This document shows positions 56,301 to 64,000 of a DNA stretch of 64,000 nucleotides, in pieces. The stretch's first letter is position 1. The number at the start of each line of letters is the position of its first letter. The DNA comes from Gonapodya prolifera JEL478. Its lineage: Eukaryota; Monoblepharomycota; Monoblepharidomycetes; Monoblepharidales; Gonapodyaceae. Where the stretch lies: positions 62,001-126,000 of the forward strand of contig KQ965837.1 in assembly GCA_001574975.1 (NCBI GenBank), in the 5' to 3' direction. The notes beneath the pieces are model-generated. The model was not told the DNA's origin and ran no database searches. It worked only from the letters and a program-made list of their open reading frames with translations. A program made the position numbers and the translations under genes.

Positions 56301-56446
56301 CTGGAATGTGATTTGGCACACACCGGGAAGGTGTGGAAGAGGAGGGCGACGTAGTTCGATTCTGAGAGCAGAGCGATCTTGATGTGCCCACGTTTTGTGT
56401 CTGTGTAGACTTGCGTGGCAGTACCTGCGAGGCATTTGTGTGACAT
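53329..56446 (-). CDS. C1-domain / peroxin-23-like DysF membrane protein
   Basis: Multi-exon gene, only partly resolved. In order from the N-terminus: a short leader (LLFHTFP joined by splicing to RPQHLPFPLFRPVSP). Then a C1 (phorbol-ester/diacylglycerol-type) zinc domain spread over three exons: HLLNSTTFLHPTRCDLCG, VLWGLHKQGLKCQ and CNITCHYACEHLIADLSC. Then a long Ser/Pro linker. Then a membrane-shaping region like Pex23/Pex30 (GFDGLVRVLAWEDVAWTG; LLLVLPHIAVLRIIHVNWL; FLDWSRPDVTRRVLQGTV). Finally a DysF-type C-terminus (VCIVEHERWVRI; FDPPAWSD; RWADAGWRV; ALGWVYCDREW). Such proteins regulate peroxisome and lipid-droplet budding from the ER. The junction around 55080-55315, which holds a GC-rich repeat, and the one near 54250 could not be phased. 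The start is the Met giving an open path into the C1 domain. Confidence 0.68.
55092..55250. repeat. GC-rich imperfect repeat inside the C1/DysF gene
   Basis: Two adjacent imperfect copies, each with ctccgcg(c/t)agg(a/g)tcatt and then (c/t)tccggc(g/a)gga(g/a)ta(t/c)gc. A third partial copy (cgcctccggcag) follows. It lies between the exons for the first and second membrane segments, probably in an intron. Confidence 0.5.
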
Positions 56447-57247
56447 CCTCGCAAAATTTATAGTCACGAATTCCTTGTGTGATCAAGGCGTCGGTATAGA
56501 AGGTAGACGAACACATCAGTGTTTTTTTGTGGGGTCGTGGTAGAACCTCTTTCAGAGGCTACCGTATTCCCAAGCGGCTTTTTTTTGTTCCTCCAATGAC
56601 TGATCCACACCTCACCAGTCACCTCACTCCTGTTCCTAGTCACCGCATTCCTTTCTCATATTTTAGACGTCTTGCCCCACTACCTTGGCGCCCACTCTGC
56701 ATCATAAGCTGGTGCACTCATCAAGGGTTGGGTGCTGACCTCACGTAGGTCTTTTGGCCAACAGTCTTGAAGATGCCGTGAAGGGAAACTGGAACGTTAG
56801 CCTCTTCATGCTCAGTAAAGCACATGCGGAAAATTTGTTTTGTGGCTATGTGGTTCGTCCCCGTCGGGGCTTCGTTGTTGCCAAGGTTGAGATTGTTGCC
56901 AAAAGGATTCCTTTTTTGTGGTGATGCGGTTCGTCCCATTTGGCGCAGCTTTGTTGCCAAAGTTCAACAACGATGGGCTCCGCACCACCAGGTTTGCTCA
57001 CCACACCACACTCCTTTTCATTCTTCCCAATGCACATCTCACATTTTTTACGTCTTCTTTTTCCCTCTTGATGTGCAACTGCAGAACAAGATATGTGGGT
57101 TAGAGGTTTGCAAGCTGACGTGAGGTAGTACCACTACGTCCACAAGTGTGATGATATCCTCTCCAACTATTCGTCAGTTGTTGGACAACCCTGGGCGTCT
57201 CTCTCTCTTCGATTAATCCCAAATTCAGAGCGTTTGCAGTTCATATT
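56447..57247. other. Intergenic stretch with tandem duplication
   Basis: No gene is supported. Contains the duplicated segment annotated separately, plus a related pair of short blocks around 56735 (gacctcacgtagg) and 57115 (gacgtgaggtag), roughly inverted with respect to each other. Confidence 0.4.
56838..56972. repeat. Imperfect tandem duplication, ~80-bp unit
   Basis: Copy 1 (from about 56838) and copy 2 (from about 56918) share ttttgtgg, atg(t/c)ggttcgtccc and ttgttgccaa(g/a)gtt in the same order and spacing, with several substitutions. Confidence 0.55.
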
Positions 57248-58317
57248 GTGTGGAATAGAACAGTTTCACAGTGGTGCTCCCCAGCGAAAAGCAGGCTTGA
57301 GTACATTGCAGTGAACGCCCAAGTCCGTCTTCCGCCACGAGACTTTTATCATATCTCGGATGCATGGATTATGGAGCAACTTGGCGCAAACAAGTTTTCT
57401 TTGTACCAAACTTGGTCACTTTGTACATCGTCCTCACACATCAACCCAATTCAGCCCCGACTGGTATCAAATTGCAGATGTTTTATCTGCCAAGACGTCT
57501 AAGAGTGCGAAGATGGAGTCAGCCGCCATCACTGTCTGGGGGGCATGCCTTATGGTCATCATTGCTGTTTTCAACAACCTTCAAGTGAAACGATCTCTTC
57601 CGCACTCGAAGGAGCTTTGGTTGCTGATTATCAAAACACGTGCGATTCTGGAGTGCCTCAAAGACCTTGATTGCAAAACAATAGAGGGAATGCTTCCATG
57701 TTTCTGGAAGCTGGACATAAAAACTGCCCCTGTTGAGAGTCAAATGACTGCGCTAGTCCCAATGACGGGACCTGACTTTGACCAACTTCTGTTGAAGCTC
57801 TTTTCTGTCTTTGAGCAAGTCAGGGCATGCATTCAAGAGCTCACGATGGATCAAATATACGCTGGAACTTCTACCCGCCAGGTTCCTGTCAGCATAAATG
57901 GAATCAACCCCATCAATCCTCACTTAGAATCTCTTCAGGTTATGGACATACAACTTCCAACAAATCTTGGAGCGGACAGTCACTCCTTTCCAAATGTTTG
58001 CAAACTATCAATTTTGGTCATTGTGCTTATTGGGAATCAAGGATTTGCGCACGGGAAAGGAAGCTGGAGTATTGATATCACGACTCTTCCCCAACGTCAC
58101 ATACCTTCATATTGCTATCCGAAATGTAGAGAGTGTGTCTCCAATGGAGAAATGGATCGAGTTCCTCTGCAAACCTGGAGCAAAGAGGGTCATATTCGGA
58201 ATTTCCCCTCTTTGGCACAATGGCACGCATGCAGATGAAGAATGGGAAGGGAATGGAATGTCGCTTGTGAGGAATCTCGGCGACCAGATCGATGGAATCG
58301 TGGTGAAATTGGAATGA
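57248..58317 (+). pseudogene. Diverged F-box-family relative, probably broken
   Basis: A long frame (57360 to about 58040) contains FSPDWYQIADVLSAK and SFPNVCKLSILVIV. A second frame continues from about 58020 to 58317 with RLFPNVTYLHIAIRNVE, EKWIEFLCKPGAKRVIFG and a proper stop. The C-terminal block lines up with the intact F-box gene (RYPNLTHVEIAVPG ... ALCAISATRVDFVESG), so it belongs to the same family. No F-box is visible at the N-terminus. No splice pair joins the two frames convincingly, which suggests a frameshift. It is on the opposite strand to the other two members. Confidence 0.5.
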
Positions 58318-58445
58318 GTAGCCGATGCACAATACCGAGAGTGAACAATCGAAACAATGGTCATTGGGATCATACACAGAAGTGTTTGTAATGTATTAGA
58401 ATCGAATATGTTGTTGGTGGTAAAGAAATATTCTGCATCCGCCTC

Positions 58446-58824
58446 GATTGCCGTGCAAAGGTGGAGCGGGTGCTTCACCAGGTCCTTCACTATGACCTGG
58501 ACAGCCTGTCGTCGCCGCGAAGGGTGCCGGAGCTGCTAACCCCGCCCCGCGCGGGTACGCACTGGTTAATGCCGTGCCATCGAGACGCGGGAGCCGGATA
58601 TGATACCGGCTGCTCCGTGGAGCGCGCTCACCGTTCCCCTCGACGTGGGGCGCTCTGGATGCCCCGCTGGAACCTTTGGGTTCTGACTGGGTAACTGAGA
58701 GACGGTGCTTTCGGTGGGAAGCAACGTTCGCTATCGGACTCGTGCTCGCTTTCTTTGTTGGCATACTCGGGGTATTGGCGGTTTGGGTTTCCGTGCAGAG
58801 CGTCGCATGGTTCATTAGTTCATG
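58446..58824 (+). pseudogene. Degenerate ORF with C-terminal membrane helix
   Basis: GC-rich, protein-like sequence switching frame. One frame ends with EPLGSDWVTERRCFRWEATF, a strong membrane helix (AIGLVLAFFVGILGVLAVWV) and a stop at 58824. Earlier it is interrupted by two stops, while a neighbouring frame stays open. No family is recognised. It may be a decayed gene or an unresolved small multi-exon gene. Confidence 0.35.
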
Positions 58825-60477
58825 ACAACGAGGATACTTCGGATTCGTCGCATGTAGCTCCAGATTGAATACGACACTCTTTCTATATCTTACGCTCAAT
58901 GTTCGTCACCACTCTTGCATCAGCGTTCTTTGTCGTCTCTGGCAACTGCTGCATGTGGAGGAGGGCTGAACGAAAACCGAACGCATGAAATCTAACTTTC
59001 ACGGGGCGTATCCTTGTCCAATGGAGGTCATGAGGACTTCACTGGAATCAATCGGAGAGGAGAACTCGTCTGTGTTTCGACAAACTCCGTCCATTAGACC
59101 CAAGTTGCTCACCCTTGAACCCCTTTCTCAAGATTGTCCAGACTATTAAACTAAGTCCTCTTTTTCATAAAAGGCACCGTCACTTACATCGTCAACTCTC
59201 CATTGCTTGTGTCTGGCGGACTTGATCAGCCATCTTCACTCGGTGTGACCCAACTGTTTCTATCTAGGATGCAATCTAACGCAGAAACAACGGCGCTGAA
59301 TGTCATGACTGTGACACCGGCTGAAGATTAGTGTGGTGACGCTCCACAAGAAGACGAAGTACGGCTTCCACCTGCCCTTTACGTGTTGTGCTGCGCAACT
59401 TCTTGTTCGTCGGCAGAAATTTCCAACCATTAATCGTCCTACCGGATCACTGGAAAATGGTCCTAAGTGTCATCCTAACGAACTCTGACCCAGACTACCT
59501 CTCGCACAAGCAGCTTGTTTGAAGGATATAGTGACAAGGACGGCGATACAGTCGAACGCGAATACTTTTGCTAACGATGATTCAATTGATGTACGGCCTT
59601 CTTCCGATCTAAGCGCTGAGCACTTCTCCGCACCTTGCATTTGGGTGGGGCTGATGTCAGGCGCAAAAACGAAATATACACCGCGGAATCAACTTGATCA
59701 TGATGCTACGCTATCTATCAGCATAAAAGAGCATCGCAAACAACTCTTTCGCGTGCTTGTCTATCGCTGGTGCGGAACTCCCCTTACATGAGTTTCATAC
59801 AGATTTTCATATGGACATGGTCACGCGTCACACCCCAGGTTCATTTCCCAACACCTGACCCACACCGATCGCCGATATGTTAGACCTCTTTCACGATTAT
59901 TCAAACAGTACAAGGCCGCTCACGTGATCTTTCATTTGACCCACATTTCCAGGACGCGATGCCCGCCGTTATCAGTTGCTGTGCCACCCAAGGCTGCGGA
60001 GGCATTTCTTGAAGTCACCGACCCGGACCGGATTTTGTTTTGCACAGACTCAAGCTTTTGTCCCGTTCAAAGCTGAGTCTACACTTTCTCCCTTCCGGCA
60101 TTGTCTCGTCGACTCTCCTTCCGTCTCGCGTCCCGCAACCTTGAAATGTGAGTGGACCCTCGACTTTCTTTTCCCCGCATCCGAAGCGCAAAACGACCTT
60201 ACTGACATCTCATCTGCTTCGTAACCACTCGAATCCACCATTGGACTGTTCTTTCTGCCCTGATGGCTCGTGCTGCAACTCCAACACCCTTCAAATCGCC
60301 ATTCTGGACTCCCTTCACTGGTCAATGCTCGAAACCGCAGTACCAGTCATGGCCACCGGATGGCAAAAGTCTTTCAACGACGGCCCAGTGGGCAAGTGCG
60401 TCTTGAATCGCGTCGGGATAACGAACCGGCCTCCTTGACGACAGTAAAACAACACTTTGCAAAACAGATTCTTTAAA
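58825..60477. other. Intergenic stretch
   Basis: 1.65 kb with no supported gene. One short frame near 59187-59331 reads TVTYIVNSPLLVSGG, faintly like the first helix of the AzgA permease downstream, but this is too short to claim. The last 200 bp should hold the permease promoter. Confidence 0.4.
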
Positions 60478-62870
60478 ATGAACGAACGCAAGACGACGTT
60501 TATCACCGAGCTCCGTGCCGGTAAGTTGTCATTCTGCTCCTCCGCTTTTTGTGTCCTCTGACCCTCGGCGATCTTAGGTTTCTCCACTTTCATTACAATG
60601 GCTTACATCATTGCCGTGAATGCTTCCATCCTCACGGACTCGGGAGGTCCCTGTGTTTGCAACCAACCCGGAGGAGGAATTTGCGCCGTTCCTGGACTCG
60701 ACACAGAATACGTGAGTATTTGAGTCTTTTGCGTGTTCGTGTCGAACGAAGGGCCGGTCTCACAAGTTGGGATGATGCCAGGACCAATGCCTCTTCGACA
60801 CCCGAAAATCTCTCATCACCGCAACCGCCCTCGGCTCCATGATTGGAACCCTCCTCGTCGGTGAGTCATTGCCGCGTTCCCATACTTCCGAATACGGAGG
60901 ATGTAACCCAACCCACCTTTCCCAAGGCACCCTCGCCAACCTCCCCCTCGGCGTCGCCCCCGGCATGGGCATCAACGCCTACTTCGCCTACACCGTTGTC
61001 GGGTTCCACGGAACCGGCTCCGTCAAATGGTCAACCGCGCTCGGCGCCATCTTCCTCGAGGGCATCATCTTCTCCCTCCTCGCCGTGGTCGGCTTGCGCC
61101 AATGGCTCGCCCGCATGATCCCGCACTCCCTCAAACTGGCCATGGGTGCCGGTATTGGGTTCTTCCTCGCCTTTATTGGCGCACAGAGCTCCGAGGGTAT
61201 TGGGATCGTCACCAATGACGGCGCCACGCTTGTGACGCTTGGAGGGTGCGATCCGTCTCAGAAGGACGATTCCGGGACCTGCTTGGCTGGTGTGATGGCC
61301 GGGCCAAAGCTTTGGGTGCGTTCACTTTCACGCGTTTTCTTCGATGCTCGTGGAAACTGATTATCCTGACCACATCCAATCCCACCAAAAGGCCGGAATT
61401 GCTGGTTTCATGATCATCGGTCTTGCTCTCATGTACCGCGTCAAAGGTGCTCTCATGGTGAGAACTCCTGTTGCTCACTTGGACCCGTTCCCTGTAATTC
61501 ATCCCCTCACCTCTTTACCAGATCGGCATCCTGTTCATCTCCATCGTATCTTGGATCAAATCGCCCTCCAACCGGATCAACTACTTCACCGACGACTCCG
61601 CCGGCCAAGCGCGATTTGACTGTGAGTCCCCACCTCTTTCGCTTTTGTTCGTGACCCCGCGCCGTAACTAAACGTCTCTCCACTCGAACAGTCTTCAAGA
61701 AGGTCGTTGACGCTCCCTCGCTCGCAAAAACTGGTGGAAAGCTCACCTTTGAGTACGGAAGCGGAGATGTCTGGGTCGCTCTCATCACTTTCCTGTATGT
61801 CGACATTTTCGACACCACTGGTACTCTGTACTCGATGGCGTCGTTTGCTGGCTTGACCAACAACCGAGGTGCGTTTTCGCGTGCCATGTGGCTCCACCGA
61901 GTGTCAGCGCCCTCCTTAATCCTAACTAATCATCTCTTACTACCACAAGGCGAATTCGAAGGTGGCGACATCGCTTTCATCATGGATGGAATCTCCATCA
62001 TGCTCGGTTCCACCCTCGGCACCTCTCCCGTCACCGCCTTTGTCGAGTCCGCCTCCGGTATCGCCGAGGGGGGCCGCACGGGTCTCACCGCCTTCTTCGT
62101 GTCCTGCATGATGTTTGTCAGTCTATTCTTCGCGCCCATCTTCGCCTCCTTCCCGCCGTGGGCCACCGGACCGGCGCTCATTATTGTGGGAAGCATGATG
62201 CTCTCGTCGGGTGTTGCGAAGATCAACTGGGTGTACTACGGCGACGCGTGAGTTGGAGTTCGGGATATGACGTGTCTCTTTCCGTTCTATAATGAAGATA
62301 TTATTCAGCATCCCCGCCTTTGTTTGCATCGCAATGATGCCCCTCACCTACTCTGTCGCCTACGGCCTCATCGGTATGTAAATCGTCACCGCGTCTGTTC
62401 CAGAATCGCCACCTAACGTTCACAACCCACACTTCTTCGCAGGTGGCCTGGGCACCTACATCGTCCTCAACGGCTTCACCGCCCTTCTCAAGTTCGTCTC
62501 GGGCGGGAAAATCACCCCCGACGACTCCCTCCGTGAGATTCCTCCGTGGGAGAAGTTCAAGGGTGTGCCCATCCTTCCCACGTGGCTCCGCAAACTCACG
62601 GGAACCTACAAGGAGTCCGAAGAGAGCCTCGACGACGCTGCGGACGTCGCTAAGACTCAGTCGGAACTCGACGTTGAGAGTGCGCTGTATGGTCTTGTGA
62701 GTGATGTGTTTGGAAACTTGCAGTTGCGTCTCGATGTCTAATGATGTTCGCCTTTACGACAGAAGAAGCCCGCTGCTGAGGTGGAGCCGATTTTGCCCGC
62801 CCCGGAGAACAAGGAGGAACCTGATGCGGCAGTTGGCGCCGTCAGTCTTTCGGAGACCAAGGCGGAGTAA
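60478..62870 (+). CDS. AzgA-type purine (adenine/guanine/hypoxanthine) permease
   Basis: Plasma-membrane purine:H+ symporter of the AzgA branch of NCS2 transporters. Eleven exons (60478-60520, 60578-60711, 60782-60860, 60927-61315, 61392-61457, 61522-61621, 61692-61868, 61950-62247, 62309-62373, 62443-62696, 62763-62870) close to 570 residues, the normal fungal length. Family segments: [93 protein letters not shown] and [18 protein letters not shown], which carries the substrate-site loop. The C-terminal cytosolic tail is charged, with PPWEKFKG followed by acidic and Pro/Glu repeats. Adjacent remnants of a Dal5-type permease lie 22 kb away, with no sign of a shared cluster. Confidence 0.94.
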
Positions 62871-63224
62871 CTCAATTTTTGGAGAGCTTGATCGAAACAT
62901 ATTTCGCCGATAACGTCATAACCGTACTAATTTTGTGAGTCCCGTACTGTAGCTATAGATGGATATAGTTTCGAGTAGTGATTAATATGAGGAAATGGAC
63001 TCAATACCCTGTTATGGCCTCAAGATCGATTCTTTTTTTATATTTGATAGTATGTGACCACATGCCGAAAGTATACTAATGTGCGAATCCAAAGAACTTG
63101 ATCAAATCCCGACGAAGATTTTACGCGACCAAGCTGATCTCTTGCTCCCGTTGAACCCTCGTCCGCTCCCCCTTAATGAGCTGCAGGTACGGGGGTGACC
63201 GCCGATTTTCGCTTGCCACGCATT
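62871..63224. other. Convergent intergenic stretch
   Basis: Between the permease stop and the stop of the minus-strand gene at the right edge. AT-rich; nothing else is recognised. Confidence 0.4.
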
Positions 63225-64000
63225 TCAGTGCCGTTCCCACATCTTCACGGTCCTCACCAACGACGGCTGGTCCTCAATGCGCCGGAGAAGGTCGCGCTGC
63301 TTATCCGTTGTTGGGGCAATTGATTCGAGAAAGGGCATGAGGCTGCCGTCGTTATCTCCGATTTCGTAACAAAAAAGTGTTGGAGGATCTTTGTTCTTGC
63401 TTCCCGCTGGAGCACGACACACGATTAAGAAATCATTCGCACCGCTGTTCGTTGATCAAACACTCACATTGGCAATTCCGGCGCACATGAGGAAAAGTCG
63501 GTCCTGTGTTCTGCAACGCGCACCATGAATGCAACAACGCCACCATCTCCAGAAAATTCCGGATCTCCCAGCACCTCCTTCATTGACGTTTGCTCGCCAA
63601 TTGTCGTTCGCCCCAAAATAACCTCCGCTGCGTTGTGAGTCCCAGCGGGCGAGAAAGAGCGAGTATATTCGAGGCAGCATATCCCAGGATGGAAGCTCCC
63701 CCTCGAGTCCAGAAAATAGGGCTTTGAGTTCGTTAGGCGTCAATACCATCCGCGTCTACGTCCTTCGTGTCCGTACATCGTCGCCCACTCGTACTTCGAC
63801 GCGGCACCGAATACTTTACCGAGAAGACCGAAATCTCCTGGATAATCATCCCCAGGAATCAAACGTCCACCAGACCCTGCTCGACCAAGTTCAACGACGC
63901 GATTTGGGTCCCACCCTCGCAACCCCGCGACTTGTTCGGTGATCTTATACCTGATATGTGTCCCTTTCTCCCTGCGAATCACCTCCCTCATGCCCTCCAC
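63225..64000 (-). CDS. Hypothetical protein, partial at right edge, possibly broken
   Basis: Unrecognised. A frame entering from the right edge reads IRREKGTHIRYKITEQVAG and LIPGDDYPGDFGLLGKVFG. It meets a TGA at 63740, then stays open in the same frame for about 85 codons (TIGEQTSMKEVLGDPEFSG, VVAFMVRVAEHRTDFS) to a gtgagt near 63470. A last exon up to 63422 gives GDNDGSLMPFLESIAPTTDK and RIEDQPSLVRTVKMWERH before a stop. The single TGA inside an otherwise continuous frame suggests a recent nonsense mutation or a very short intron. A competing frame (NELKALFSGLEGELPSWDML) runs through the same middle section. The 5' end lies outside the window. Confidence 0.45.

Noticed and set aside
59187-59331. 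Possible decayed AzgA exon (TVTYIVNSPLLVSGG)
   Set aside because: Only about 15 residues with faint similarity to the permease and no neighbouring homologous exons.

Overview
The window is eukaryotic nuclear DNA from a fungus. Genes are dense and most are split by many short introns (about 45-110 bp, typically gtgagt/gtaagt donors and cag/tag acceptors). Recognised products include a mitochondrial Sdh1, an Nrg1-type C2H2 repressor, an AzgA-type purine permease, Hrd3, a Ccr4-type deadenylase and a Pex23/30-like DysF protein. The mixture of a TMC-channel homologue, a bacterial-type glycerol-3-phosphate dehydrogenase and receptor-like transmembrane SH3 proteins suggests an early-diverging (chytrid-like) fungus. 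That placement is inference. I rebuilt exon chains by hand, and where stated they close in frame from ATG to stop.

Left part (1-12.3 kb): three tandem same-strand paralogues encode secreted-Cys-domain / single transmembrane helix / serine-rich tail / SH3 / conserved C-terminal tail proteins. Each splits its SH3 domain with a 10-nt microexon. This is the most unusual system here: a tandem receptor-like family I cannot match to a named family.

12.7-23.3 kb: a SnoaL-like (DUF2358-type) protein (-), SDH1 (-, nine exons, the last being only the stop codon), a DHA-like MFS transporter (-) and a GpsA-type glycerol-3-phosphate dehydrogenase (+). 23.3-36 kb: a long repeat-bearing intergenic stretch, an Nrg1-like zinc-finger factor, a weak ORF, a degenerate three-copy repeat, a serine/proline-rich hypothetical gene and a Ccr4-type deadenylase without leucine-rich repeats.

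36-50 kb: two remnants of Dal5-type transporters, then a cupin gene head-to-head (83 bp) with a TMC channel homologue, then the ERAD adaptor Hrd3, a C2H2 protein and an SMP-30/gluconolactonase. The last three each contain a one-base phase conflict. 50-58.3 kb: an intact F-box gene, a broken tandem copy and a third diverged relative on the other strand flank a C1 + DysF membrane protein. 60.5-64 kb: an AzgA purine permease and a truncated unknown gene running off the right edge.

Functionally the window is mostly single, unlinked housekeeping or membrane genes. The coordinated units are the tandem TM-SH3 cluster and the cupin/TMC divergent pair. Between-gene stretches contain few recognisable features. 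I saw no tRNA, rRNA, CRISPR array or intact transposon.
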